Below are positions 54,047-62,274 of a stretch of DNA of 64,000 bases, piece after piece. Within the stretch, counting starts at the first letter, position 1. Each line of letters begins with the position of its first letter. A program made the translations under genes and the position numbers. Where the stretch lies: NCBI GenBank assembly GCA_934446065.1, contig CAKSDP010000002.1:37723-101722 (forward strand), given 5' to 3'. Under the pieces are notes generated by a model. That model saw nothing but the letters and a program-made list of their open reading frames with translations. It was not told the DNA's origin and did not search any database. This stretch comes from an uncultured Eubacteriales bacterium. Lineage in GTDB: Bacteria; Bacillota; Clostridia; Oscillospirales; CAG-272.

Positions 54047-55552
54047 TTACTTATGACGGCGGCGATACCATACGCAGAATCCGCCGATAAGCACGGCGCC
54101 GGGGACGATCACGGTTATCACCGTGCGCCACAGCGAGCTTTCGACTGCGTCCATGGTGAGGTATCCGGAATCAAGAGATTTACCGATGATCGAGATGGAC
54201 GTGCTCTTCTCACACATTGAATTCAGTGTTGAGATGAAGAGGTCGCTGTTGCCGTACTGCGTGGGGTTTACATTCAGCAGGTCGTATGACGAATACCAAA
54301 CGAAGCTGCCGGTATCGGTGCTGTCATCGGATGTTACCGAGACGTGCGCGCCGAGCAGGAACTCGCCTTCGACATCGTTGTCACTTTTGGTAATATATTT
54401 GCTTGGCAAATCGTCGGGATTCTTTTTTATAAATGCGTTTGATGATGATGTGAGGATCGGTGTTACAGTGTACTGCGCATTTTCGTTTTCCACTATTCCA
54501 TGTGCAAATGGAGCGACAATGGAGACGTTTGTACTCTTCATAAGTGATGCGGGAACGGAGGAGGCATTAAGCGCTGGAAAAGTAATATACTGTGCCTGTT
54601 GATAGTGTGACGCATCCTCAATCAGTGTTCCGTCCTCAGCCGACAGTCCCATGGTGTCGCAGATCTTTGCGATGTTCGGGAGAGCTGTGCTGACATCCGA
54701 ATCATATCCGGTAAAGAGTATTACGTTTCCGCCGGAAGTGATATAGTCGATGATAAGCTCAGCTTCACTGTCGGAGAAATCCATTGTAGGTGCGTAGATT
54801 ATAATTGCCTCCGCGTCATCCGGGATAGATGCGCTCGAGAGCATATCAAGTTCACGCAGATCAATGTTTTCATCGGCGATAGCTTCGGTATAAGTGCTAT
54901 TGATAGTAGCTTCGCCGTGCTTTGACGTGTAATACACAACGGGCAGCGTATCGGTAGTTACGTAATCAATGGCGGATGTGATTTCCTGCTCGCCGAAGAA
55001 GAACGGTGTGCCCGAGACGCTCTGACCATACGCGTACATATACTGTCTGTACTGCGAATACTCGCTGTAACTCATGTACTGGTCGTACTGCTCAACGTAG
55101 TATTTATAGAGGTCGTTATAGTCTATGACCGTCGTGCGCTTCGGTCCGACGACGATGAGAGAATTGCTCGAAACACTTTCATCGGTGAGAGACGATACAA
55201 AGGTGGGATCAACGCCGGGATCGACGTGCGACACCTTGATGTGCGAGGAGAGTCCCTCGTATCTCTCAAGGAAGCTTGTGACCGTATCATCGCTGTTGCC
55301 GCTCTCGTACACCTGATAGATCTTTATATCGTCGGAAACGGTGTCGAGCACCTGTCTTGTGGTATCGCCTACGCTGAAGATGCCGCTCGCCGTCATATCG
55401 TATTTCAGATATGCTGCCGGGAGCGCCGAAGCGACGAGATTCACAAGCACGAGTACGGCTGCGAGGATGACGGATACCGTAAACACGTATGATCCGCTGC
55501 GGAGCGAACGTCTGAATTTCTTCTGCTTTTTAACATTGTTATCCATAGTCAT
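54047..55552 (-). CDS. GldG-like ABC-associated protein
   Basis: A 501-aa protein with one N-terminal membrane segment (about residues 22-45), a large extracytoplasmic domain of the ABC-transport auxiliary type (PAYLKYDMTASGIFSVGDTTRQVL, VVGPKRTTVIDYNDLY, VIYYTS-like VVYYTSKHGEATI), and one C-terminal membrane segment (about 475-495). This matches GldG of Bacteroidota gliding systems and its many homologues in non-gliding bacteria. The transported substrate is unknown. It starts 2 nt after the permease stop. Confidence 0.87.
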   Translation of the reverse strand: MTMDNNVKKQKKFRRSLRSGSYVFTVSVILAAVLVLVNLVASALPAAYLKYDMTASGIFSVGDTTRQVLDTVSDDIKIYQVYESGNSDDTVTSFLERYEGLSSHIKVSHVDPGVDPTFVSSLTDESVSSNSLIVVGPKRTTVIDYNDLYKYYVEQYDQYMSYSEYSQYRQYMYAYGQSVSGTPFFFGEQEITSAIDYVTTDTLPVVYYTSKHGEATINSTYTEAIADENIDLRELDMLSSASIPDDAEAIIIYAPTMDFSDSEAELIIDYITSGGNVILFTGYDSDVSTALPNIAKICDTMGLSAEDGTLIEDASHYQQAQYITFPALNASSVPASLMKSTNVSIVAPFAHGIVENENAQYTVTPILTSSSNAFIKKNPDDLPSKYITKSDNDVEGEFLLGAHVSVTSDDSTDTGSFVWYSSYDLLNVNPTQYGNSDLFISTLNSMCEKSTSISIIGKSLDSGYLTMDAVESSLWRTVITVIVPGAVLIGGFCVWYRRRHK

Positions 55553-55554
55553 GA

Positions 55555-56427
55555 TCAGTCCACCTCACTCCAACGTTTTTTCTCCATCGACTGCGTCGTG
55601 AGGAACACGAAGAAGACGATGAATGACAGGTAATATATGACGGCTGTCATATCAAATATTCCGTTATAGAATTCGGATGTGCGGTTGAAGAGCGCGAGCG
55701 TTCCGAGCATATTTGCGAATGCGCTCTCGAAAAGGGATGCCTTGTAGATATAGAGCCCGACTGCAACAGCTGCGAGAACGAGTGCTACACCACCGGCAAG
55801 CGGAATATTCTTAGTAAGGTAATACAGCAGTATTCCGACGAGAACGGCAAGGCAGATGAAGAGCACGAGCGATGCCGTTGCAGTTGTGGGGATCATTGCC
55901 GTGATGCCGCTTATGAGGTAGATCACGAGCATTGCCGCGATCGAAGCGACGGCTGCGATGATCTGGCTATCTGTGAGAGATGATATGAACATACAGATCG
56001 CAATAAGCGCACAGCCGAGCAGGAACATTGCGAAAAGCGATGCGTAAGATGTGAGAAAATCAACGGAGCCGTAGAAACTCATGATGATCGGCACAAGCCC
56101 GATGAGCACGAGCGGTGCCGCAAGTACGGTCACCATTGCGAGATACTTGCCGATAACGATTTTTGAGAGGCTTATCGGAAGCGAATAGAGGAGCTGGTCG
56201 GTGTGCTGTCCTCTCTCCTCGGACACCGCACGCATGGCGAGCACGGGGATGGCCGGGAGATACATGATCGGTATTGCCTGAAGGGCGTACTCAAAGCGCG
56301 CCGTGAAGTATGTGAAGTTGTAATTTGAGATATAGATACCGGCGACGAGCAGGATAAATCCGGCAAACACTGCGCCAATCATACCATTGAAGTATGAGCG
56401 CAGCTCTTTTCTGTATATGGCACTCAT
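55555..56427 (-). CDS. ABC-2 type permease (GldF-like)
   Basis: A 290-aa membrane protein with six predicted segments and the AIYRKELRSYFNGMIGAVF N-terminus typical of ABC-2/GldF permeases. GIYISNYNFTYFTARFEYALQAIPIMYLPAIPVLAMRAVSEERGQHTDQLLYSLPI carries the conserved RAVSEER-type coupling loop. It overlaps the ATPase gene by 4 nt and works with it and with the GldG-like protein. Confidence 0.9.
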   Translation of the reverse strand: MSAIYRKELRSYFNGMIGAVFAGFILLVAGIYISNYNFTYFTARFEYALQAIPIMYLPAIPVLAMRAVSEERGQHTDQLLYSLPISLSKIVIGKYLAMVTVLAAPLVLIGLVPIIMSFYGSVDFLTSYASLFAMFLLGCALIAICMFISSLTDSQIIAAVASIAAMLVIYLISGITAMIPTTATASLVLFICLAVLVGILLYYLTKNIPLAGGVALVLAAVAVGLYIYKASLFESAFANMLGTLALFNRTSEFYNGIFDMTAVIYYLSFIVFFVFLTTQSMEKKRWSEVD

Positions 56428-57551
56428 TCTTTATCCTCCCCGTTGTCATCGGATTCGCCGAACAGCGGCTTGTAATCGGTCTCGTCCGACGTGTTTTCTT
56501 TGGCGTCGGTACTGTCGCTGCCGTCGTCGATATAAGCGCGTCCCTTGGGGGCGTCGGCTTTCTTTGCGGCTTTCTGCACAGACTTGCTCTTAGGCGTTGC
56601 CGGATCCTCCGGTTCAAGAGCATACTGCTCGTTCACGAGCTTTATGAATATGTCCTCGAGATTCTGTGCGGATGATGTGAGCATAAGGACAGGTGCGTCG
56701 AGCGAACGCAGAATATCGGAGACCTTCTCGCGGATATCGACGCCGTGCGCGACCTCAATCTCTGCCTCGACGTGGGTCGATGTCTGCTGCACCGTGACCT
56801 TGTCGGCGCCCTCGATGTGCTCAAGCTCGGAGCGAAGCTTATCGGGATTTGTGCGGGTCTGAAGCCGCAGGATCTCGGTCTCGCTGAACGAGCGGTTGAG
56901 GTTTTCGAGCGTGTCGCTTGCGACGATCTTGCCGTGCGCGATCACGATAACATAGTCACACACAGCGCTGATCTCGGGAAGAACGTGGCTCGAGAGGATC
57001 ACCGTGTGGGTGCGGCCGAGCTCGCGGATAAGCTCGCGTATTTCGATGATCTGGAGGGGGTCGAGTCCGACCGTCGGCTCATCGAGAATAATGTATTTGG
57101 GATCGCCGAGAAGAGCCTGTGCGATGCCGACGCGCTGCTTGTAGCCCTTTGAGAGGTTGCGTATCAGGCGCTCGGACATATGCGAAAGTCCGGTGAGCTT
57201 CATGACGCGCTCGACCTCAGCGTTGATGCGGTCGGAATGGACTCCCTTTGCTCTTGCGACAAACGCGAGATACTCCTCGGGAGTAAGATCGGTGTAGAGC
57301 GGCGGATTCTCGGGCAGGTAGCCGATCAGGCGCTTCGCCTCGATCGGATCCTCGAATATATCATTGCCGTTCACGGAAACGCTTCCGCTGCTGGCTGCGA
57401 GACATCCGGTTATGATATTCATTGTAGTTGATTTTCCGGCGCCGTTCGGTCCGAGAAAGCCGTAAACGCCGCCGTCACTTACAGTGAAGCTGATGTCGTT
57501 TACCGCTCTGACGCTGCCGTAGCGTTTTGTCAGATTTTTGACCTCAATCAA
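56424..57551 (-). CDS. ABC transporter ATPase (GldA-like) with acidic tail
   Basis: A 375-aa ATPase of the ABC-2/CcmA branch. Walker A is GPNGAGKST (residues 34-42), the signature is NLSKGYKQRVG, Walker B is YIILDEPTVGLD, and the switch His is in SSHVLPE. Beyond the usual 310 residues it has an acidic, Ser/Asp/Glu-rich tail (about 318-375) unusual for the family and probably disordered. I chose TTG 57551 because GGAGG lies 8 nt upstream and MIEVKNLTKRYG is the family start; the frame extends 19 codons upstream. Confidence 0.9.
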   Translation of the reverse strand: MIEVKNLTKRYGSVRAVNDISFTVSDGGVYGFLGPNGAGKSTTMNIITGCLAASSGSVSVNGNDIFEDPIEAKRLIGYLPENPPLYTDLTPEEYLAFVARAKGVHSDRINAEVERVMKLTGLSHMSERLIRNLSKGYKQRVGIAQALLGDPKYIILDEPTVGLDPLQIIEIRELIRELGRTHTVILSSHVLPEISAVCDYVIVIAHGKIVASDTLENLNRSFSETEILRLQTRTNPDKLRSELEHIEGADKVTVQQTSTHVEAEIEVAHGVDIREKVSDILRSLDAPVLMLTSSAQNLEDIFIKLVNEQYALEPEDPATPKSKSVQKAAKKADAPKGRAYIDDGSDSTDAKENTSDETDYKPLFGESDDNGEDKE

Positions 57552-57608
57552 AATGTTATCCTCCAAAAAATTATTGCGACAACAAAGCCGCTTAGAACAT
57601 TCTGACAT

Positions 57609-57637
57609 ATTATATCATTTACCACCCATTGGGTGGT
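57609..57637 (-). promoter_or_regulatory. ABC-operon promoter with operator-like palindrome
   Basis: On the minus strand a perfect TATAAT (57609-57614) lies about 58 nt before the ATPase start. At the -35 position there is no TTGACA but a palindrome ACCACCCATTGGGTGGT (57621-57637), 8-base arms around one T. It covers the spacer and the -35 region, the usual place for a regulator site. The regulator is not in the window. Confidence 0.6.
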
Positions 57638-57780
57638 GGACTGTTTTTGAACAATTTAATAATTTTGGTCGGATATTTTGAGAATTTTGGAAATGCACTG
57701 TGTGACGGTTTGGTGAAAATTCCTTAGGCGGCGTGCGCTTTTTAACTTTCGGCAAACGTTGCAAAAAAACGGCAAAGATA

Positions 57781-57809
57781 TTGCATTATTCACGGATTTA
57801 GTGTATAAT
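57781..57809 (+). promoter_or_regulatory. Promoter of mreB
   Basis: TTGCAT (57781-57786) and a perfect TATAAT (57804-57809) at 17-nt spacing, 45 nt before the start codon. Confidence 0.75.
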
Positions 57810-57853
57810 TTATAGTGTGCCTTTGCGCATATTATTTTTTCGGAGGTGTTTTT

Positions 57854-58903
57854 GTGGGAAAGGATATCGGTATCGACCTCGGCACGGCCTCTGTCCTTGT
57901 TTATGTCAAGGGCAAAGGTATTGTACTTAAAGAGCCGTCGGTTGTTGCTATTGACAAAAACACTGACCGCGTGCTGAAGGTGGGACGCGAGGCTCAGCAG
58001 ATGCTCGGGCGGACTCCCGGCAACATCACGGCAATACGACCGCTTCGTGAGGGCGTTATCAGCCAGTACGACTACACGCTGAGAATGCTTCAGCATTTTA
58101 TAAAGCGTGCGTCTGGCAACTCATTCTCTTCCCTCTTTTTCGCTCCGCGTGTTATGATCTGCGTGCCGAGCGGTATTACTGAGGTTGAGGAGCGTGCGGT
58201 TCTCGATGCGGCAACGCAGGCGGGCGCCAGAAAAACGTATCTTATCGAGGAGCCGGTTGCGGCTGCGATCGGAGCCGGGATCGACATCACGATGCCGAAC
58301 GGGCATATGGTCGTCGATATCGGCGGCGGAACTACCGATATTGCCGTAATTTCGCTGCGCGATGTTGTTGTTTCCGAATCGATCAAGGTCGCGGGAGACA
58401 AATTCGATGAAGCAATAATCAGATATGTGCGCAAGACGTACAATGTGCTTATCGGCGAGCGCACCGCCGAAGTGATAAAGATCAGAGTAGGCTCGGCGTG
58501 GCAGCGCGAGGAGCCGTGTTGGATAGAGGTCAAGGGCAGATGCTTGATCCAGGGACTGCCTAAGGTCATACGCATAAGCTCGACAGAGATGCCGAACGCG
58601 CTTGAGGAGCCGATCACCGCGATCATTGAAGCGGTATGCTCGGTGATCGAGCGGACTCCGCCGGAGCTGATCGGAGATATTCTGCACAACGGAATCGTGA
58701 TGACAGGCGGCGGAAGCTTGCTTTACGGACTTGACCGACTGATCGAATCGGTGACAGGAGTTCGCACGCGGGTTGCAGACAAGGCGATCTCATGCGTCGC
58801 AATCGGAACGGGACGTTCGCTCGAAGTGATGAACAATATTCCCGACGGCGTGCTGAACATATCCCGTCAACGTCAGACACAGGCTCAAAAAACTTTCAGA
58901 TAA
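57854..58903 (+). CDS. mreB: Rod shape-determining protein, MreB/Mbl family
   Basis: Actin-like filament protein that directs lateral wall synthesis, 349 aa. The phosphate-1 motif DIGIDLGTASVLVY, the connecting region PSVVAIDKNT, phosphate-2 MVVDIGGGTTDIAVIS, and the adenosine motif MTGGGSLLYGLDRLI are all present. The start is GTG 57854, 6 nt after GGAGGT; the open frame begins 13 codons earlier without support. It stands alone, without mreC and mreD, as often seen for mbl or extra mreB copies, so Mbl is an equal possibility. Confidence 0.92.
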   Translation: MGKDIGIDLGTASVLVYVKGKGIVLKEPSVVAIDKNTDRVLKVGREAQQMLGRTPGNITAIRPLREGVISQYDYTLRMLQHFIKRASGNSFSSLFFAPRVMICVPSGITEVEERAVLDAATQAGARKTYLIEEPVAAAIGAGIDITMPNGHMVVDIGGGTTDIAVISLRDVVVSESIKVAGDKFDEAIIRYVRKTYNVLIGERTAEVIKIRVGSAWQREEPCWIEVKGRCLIQGLPKVIRISSTEMPNALEEPITAIIEAVCSVIERTPPELIGDILHNGIVMTGGGSLLYGLDRLIESVTGVRTRVADKAISCVAIGTGRSLEVMNNIPDGVLNISRQRQTQAQKTFR

Positions 58904-58931
58904 TTATAGAAATAAAATTTCATCAGATACA

Positions 58932-58970
58932 AATATGCACCCGAAAGCCGAACGCTTTCGGGTGCATATT
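58932..58970 (+). terminator. Terminator after mreB
   Basis: Seventeen-base perfect arms from AATATGCACCCGAAAGC with a CGAAC loop, followed by TTATG. It is a very stable hairpin with a short T tract. Confidence 0.8.
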
Positions 58971-58985
58971 TTATGTGAATAAAGC

Positions 58986-59019
58986 AAAAAAACAGCGTGC
59001 CACACGGCACTCTGTTTTT
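58986..59019 (-). terminator. Terminator of the dockerin gene
   Basis: AAAACAG-GTGCC and GGCAC-CTGTTTT arms with one mismatch and an ACAC loop. On the minus strand it ends in a run of T. Confidence 0.8.
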
Positions 59020-59027
59020 AATAGACT

Positions 59028-60032
59028 TTACTTCTGAGGCTGACCGAGAACTACGTCCCAACCTGCTACCTTCTTCAGAATGAGGATAGCATCGTTGGTG
59101 TCGATCTTGCCGTCAACGTTAACGTCAGCAGCATCAAGGTCGATCTCGATATCCTTCCACTGAGCGATGTGCTTGAGAACGATGATCGCATCATTTACAC
59201 CGATAGTACCGTTCTTGTCAGCGTCGCCGGGGAGAGATGCTGAGAAATCATAGTCAGCAGACCATACTTCGTAGTTGTTGATGGAAAGATAGCAGTAGTC
59301 GTTGATAAGAAGAAGGGGAGCCTTCTGCGAACCAACGGTTGCGTCAACGGAATGAAGTGCGTAAGGTCCGACCTTCTCGTCATTGGCATCAACGGTAGAA
59401 GTGAAAACGCACTTTTCGTTAACGTAGCACTCGATCTTACCGGAGCTGACTTTCATACCGATGGTGAAGTAAGGAGCCTTTTCGCCGCGCTGAATGTTAG
59501 CGAAGGAAACATCAATGTCAGATGCAAGAACACTTCTGAAGCTGACACCAGTTACGGTAACGTTTGCCTCATTCTTGTAAGAAAGACCGGAAGCTTCCTT
59601 AACAACTTCTGCCTTCTGGGTGTCAACATTCACCTTGAAGGTGTATACGGGAGCAGCGAATTCATCTTTATTCTGGAAGAGGTCTCTGTACCAAACGGTG
59701 ACAGCGTGGTTACCGCTGCCGAAGTTCTCTTCAAGGGTATCGCCGTAGTCAGTGAACTGAACTCTGTACGATGCATAGAACTGATCCCAAACCTTAGCGT
59801 TTCTGCCACCGTAGTTGGGCTGGAGAACCTTTGCGTCCTCGTATCCGAAGATGCACTTACGATCGGTGTCGTATTTGTAATGGCATGCCTCTTTGTCGAT
59901 TACCCAGTTAGCGGATCTGAATCCGTCGGAAAAATCATCTCTGTAATAGAGGGTTCCGTTAGCGGAAGCGAATACAGTCAGCAGGCCGGTGAGCATTACT
60001 GCTGAAAGAAACACGGACAAAAACTTTTTCAT
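59028..60032 (-). CDS. Secreted protein with C-terminal type I dockerin
   Basis: A 334-aa exported protein with a signal peptide (residues 1-24, ASA-NG). A single beta-sandwich-like domain (about 25-260, LYYRDDFSDGF to NNYEVWS), perhaps LamG/carbohydrate-binding-like, is followed by a type I dockerin (269-325). The dockerin has two Ca-binding F-hand repeats, DADKNGTIGVNDAIIVLKH and DVNVDGKIDTNDAILILKK. Dockerins bind cohesins on cellulosome scaffolds or surface anchors; no cohesin is in this window. The N-terminal function is unknown. Codons are of the highly expressed type. Confidence 0.85.
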   Translation of the reverse strand: MKKFLSVFLSAVMLTGLLTVFASANGTLYYRDDFSDGFRSANWVIDKEACHYKYDTDRKCIFGYEDAKVLQPNYGGRNAKVWDQFYASYRVQFTDYGDTLEENFGSGNHAVTVWYRDLFQNKDEFAAPVYTFKVNVDTQKAEVVKEASGLSYKNEANVTVTGVSFRSVLASDIDVSFANIQRGEKAPYFTIGMKVSSGKIECYVNEKCVFTSTVDANDEKVGPYALHSVDATVGSQKAPLLLINDYCYLSINNYEVWSADYDFSASLPGDADKNGTIGVNDAIIVLKHIAQWKDIEIDLDAADVNVDGKIDTNDAILILKKVAGWDVVLGQPQK

Positions 60033-60089
60033 TTGCTTACTCCTATAAGACCTAAATATTTGCAGAGCAAAGTCTGCGTTCGTACAAAT

Positions 60090-60118
60090 ATAATACCATT
60101 GGAACGCCGAAAAGTCAA
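60090..60118 (-). promoter_or_regulatory. Promoter of the dockerin gene
   Basis: TTGACT (60113-60118) and TATTAT (60090-60095) at 17-nt spacing. A small hairpin GCAGA..CTGC follows in the leader (about 60061-60077). Confidence 0.65.
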
Positions 60119-60191
60119 GTCCTTTTCAACATTATACCCGATTATTTTTAACATTTCTTTTCCAAATATACAATGTATTTCCGAAATGCTG

Positions 60192-60653
60192 TTATTTGTT
60201 TTCGATATTGTTAATTTTCGCTAAACGGGCGCTGTGGCGTCCGCCGGATTCAAATTCGGTGGTGAGAAAAAGCTCCACGATATCAAGAGCAAGCCCTGCC
60301 CCACATACACGCTCGCCGAGGCAGAGCGCGTTTGCGTCATTGTGCATTCTTGTGAATCTTGCGCTGAATGTATCGGAGCAACAAGCCGCGCGGATCCCGT
60401 GTATCTTATTTGCCGCGATGCTCATGCCGATACCCGTACCGCAGACGAGGATCGCACAGTCGCAGTCACCTGACACAACTGTGGTGCACGCTTTTTCCGC
60501 GTAGTCGGGATAATCGCAGCTCTCGCGGCTGTCAGTGCCGAAATCGACGAATTTTACTCCGTTTTCTCTGAGGTAATCCGCAATCTGACCTTTAAGGCCG
60601 AAGCCGCCGTGATCGGATGCGAGTGCTATTTTGCCGTTCTTGTACATTTTCAA
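60192..60653 (-). CDS. rpiB: Ribose-5-phosphate isomerase B
   Basis: Interconverts ribose-5-phosphate and ribulose-5-phosphate in the pentose phosphate pathway, 153 aa. Family elements are IALASDHGGFGLKGQIADYL, DFGTDSRESCDYPDYAEKA, and ILVCGTGIGMSIAANKIHGIRAA with the active-site Cys. It is 20 nt downstream of tsaB, so may be read with tsaE-tsaB. Confidence 0.94.
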   Translation of the reverse strand: MKMYKNGKIALASDHGGFGLKGQIADYLRENGVKFVDFGTDSRESCDYPDYAEKACTTVVSGDCDCAILVCGTGIGMSIAANKIHGIRAACCSDTFSARFTRMHNDANALCLGERVCGAGLALDIVELFLTTEFESGGRHSARLAKINNIENK

Positions 60654-60673
60654 TATCTCCCTTTTATTTTATA

Positions 60674-61399
60674 TCAGTTAATTTTGAGTTTTCCTGAGGC
60701 AAGCTCGCGCTCGGCCTGCGGTTTACGAAGATATACGGGACGTAGAGCGGTCGCTGTGAATGATTTTTTTGCTTCTTCGTCCGAGCTGTTCCATATTTCA
60801 CGGGCAATTTCGCCTGCATAATACGCAGACGGAAACATAAGCGTTTCCGGAACTGCGTAGGGTGTGATCTCCGGGTGGGCGGCAGCGAACAACGTTGCAC
60901 CGTCTCCGCACAGTATGAGCGGGATATTCTCCGACGCTCTGTCGGCGATATCTTTCGCTATTTCGTCACCCGTGCGTACATCATCGTCGGATATTCGCGC
61001 GAGGCGACCGTTTACGGATGTGAACATTGCAGAGAAATATCTGTCGGAGCGTGCGTTTATCATCGGGCAGATCAGTGCATTATATGCGGAGTGCGGACGC
61101 GCAAGTACCTCGAGCGAGGAGACTCCGATGCAAGGGATATCATGCGCGAAAAGTAGCCCCTTTGCCGTGGCACAGCCGATGCGCACACCGGTGTATGATC
61201 CGGGTCCGGCTGAGACGGCGAGAAGATCTATGTCATCGACGCCGAGTTTGGCGGAATCAAGTATGAATTTAACCGAAGGCAGGAGCGTTGTGCTGTGCGT
61301 TGAGCCGAGATTGAGCGTAACACACGCAAGCAGTTCCGCGTCGCTGGCGATCGAGGCGGTTGCCGTTGAGGCTGTGCTGTCAAATGATAGAATGATCAT
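60674..61399 (-). CDS. tsaB: tRNA threonylcarbamoyladenosine biosynthesis protein TsaB
   Basis: Non-catalytic partner of TsaD in making t6A37 of ANN-decoding tRNAs, 241 aa. The ASKHA-type N-terminus MIILSFDSTASTATASIA, the HSTTLLPSVKFIL segment and VSAGPGSYTGVRIGCATAKGL are family signatures. It overlaps tsaE by 4 nt. tsaD and tsaC are not in the window. Confidence 0.94.
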   Translation of the reverse strand: MIILSFDSTASTATASIASDAELLACVTLNLGSTHSTTLLPSVKFILDSAKLGVDDIDLLAVSAGPGSYTGVRIGCATAKGLLFAHDIPCIGVSSLEVLARPHSAYNALICPMINARSDRYFSAMFTSVNGRLARISDDDVRTGDEIAKDIADRASENIPLILCGDGATLFAAAHPEITPYAVPETLMFPSAYYAGEIAREIWNSSDEEAKKSFTATALRPVYLRKPQAERELASGKLKIN

Positions 61400-61845
61400 A
61401 TTTTCTCCGTTTCGCCGTCATCCGGGATCTCGACCGTAATACGGCGTGATTCGTCTCCTGTTTTTTCGATCGTTACTCTGATCGCATCGTCGGGTACAGC
61501 CTCAGGCACGGCGGAGCTCCACTCGGCAACGCATATTCCGCCGGAGAGATAGTCGTCAAATCCTATGCCCCACAGCTCGTCCGGGTCATTTACGCGATAC
61601 AGATCAAAATGATAAAACGGTATCTTTCCGCGCAGGTATTCATTTACAATAGTATATGTAGGGCTTTTGACCCGGCTGCCGGGTGAGAGGAGCGATGCCA
61701 TTCCGCGGACGAAAGCGGTCTTCCCCGCCCCGAGATCACCGTCGAGTGCGACAAATCCGCCGCCGCGCCCGATCAACATTTGTGCGAGCTTTGTACCCTC
61801 ACTTTCCGTAGCGGCAACCGATGCGGAGTCCAAAGTGTACTTCAT
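61396..61845 (-). CDS. tsaE: tRNA threonylcarbamoyladenosine ATPase TsaE
   Basis: P-loop ATPase that drives the TsaBDE complex in t6A synthesis, 149 aa. Walker A is GDLGAGKT (36-43), with the following YTIVNEYLRGKIPFYHFDLYRV segment and VAEWSSAVPEAVPDDAIRV typical of TsaE. A GGAGGTATAA site precedes the ATG. It heads the tsaE-tsaB(-rpiB) operon. Confidence 0.94.
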   Translation of the reverse strand: MKYTLDSASVAATESEGTKLAQMLIGRGGGFVALDGDLGAGKTAFVRGMASLLSPGSRVKSPTYTIVNEYLRGKIPFYHFDLYRVNDPDELWGIGFDDYLSGGICVAEWSSAVPEAVPDDAIRVTIEKTGDESRRITVEIPDDGETEKI

Positions 61846-61895
61846 TTATACCTCCGGGTGATACTGTATAAAACGATTTCGCATTTACGATGTAT

Positions 61896-61924
61896 ATTAT
61901 ATCACGAATCACGTCCATTTTCAA
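61896..61924 (-). promoter_or_regulatory. Promoter of the tsaE-tsaB operon
   Basis: TTGAAA (61919-61924) and a perfect TATAAT (61896-61901) at 17-nt spacing, about 51 nt before the ATG. Confidence 0.7.
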
Positions 61925-62042
61925 ATATATCTGTTAAGAAAAAATAAAATCATCTGCGTGGGCGGCATGAGCGCTGAAAACCGCGTATCAACTCTGTGCA
62001 AAAGCACCGAAAAATATTTTTTGAAAAATATCAAAAATAGTA

Positions 62043-62071
62043 TTGACATTTCGCCGCAGCTTTGGTATAAT
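62043..62071 (+). promoter_or_regulatory. Perfect consensus promoter of tRNA-Leu
   Basis: TTGACA (62043-62048) and TATAAT (62066-62071) match the sigma-A consensus fully, with a 17-nt spacer. The tRNA begins 31 nt after the -10. Confidence 0.9.
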
Positions 62072-62101
62072 AACAAGGCAGTTCGGGAGACCGAAACGCT
62101 T

Positions 62102-62186
62102 GCGAGAGTGGCGGAATCGGCAGACGCGCACGTTTGAGGGGCGTGTGGTTAACACCGTACGGGTTCAAGTCCCGTTTCTCGCACCA
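62102..62186 (+). tRNA. tRNA-Leu (anticodon GAG)
   Basis: An 85-nt class II tRNA. The acceptor stem is GCGAGAG (62102-62108) with TTCTCGC (62176-62182), followed by A and an encoded CCA. The D arm is GCGGAATCGGCAGACGC. The anticodon stem CACGT/GCGTG holds loop TTGAGGG with GAG at 62136-62138. The long variable arm and the T arm GGGTTCAAGTCCC fit leucine. It decodes CUC and CUU. Confidence 0.95.
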
Positions 62187-62227
62187 AAAGTCCATCGTAA
62201 TTTTGATAGAATTACGGTGGACTTTTT
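62187..62227 (+). terminator. Terminator after tRNA-Leu
   Basis: AAAGTCC and GGACTTT arms with an inner CGTAATT/AATTACG stem, ending in TTTTTGATATTT. It begins immediately after the encoded CCA. Confidence 0.88.
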
Positions 62228-62274
62228 GATATTTATTTAGTTTGAAAAAATGTAATTAAAAGAGGGGTCAAATA

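Larger units (their letters stand above)
57552..57853. other. Divergent intergenic region between the ABC operon and mreB
   Basis: About 300 nt with no gene. It holds the ABC-operon -10 element and a 17-nt palindrome on the left, and the mreB promoter on the right. The middle (57640-57780) is AT-rich and shows nothing I can name. Confidence 0.7.
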
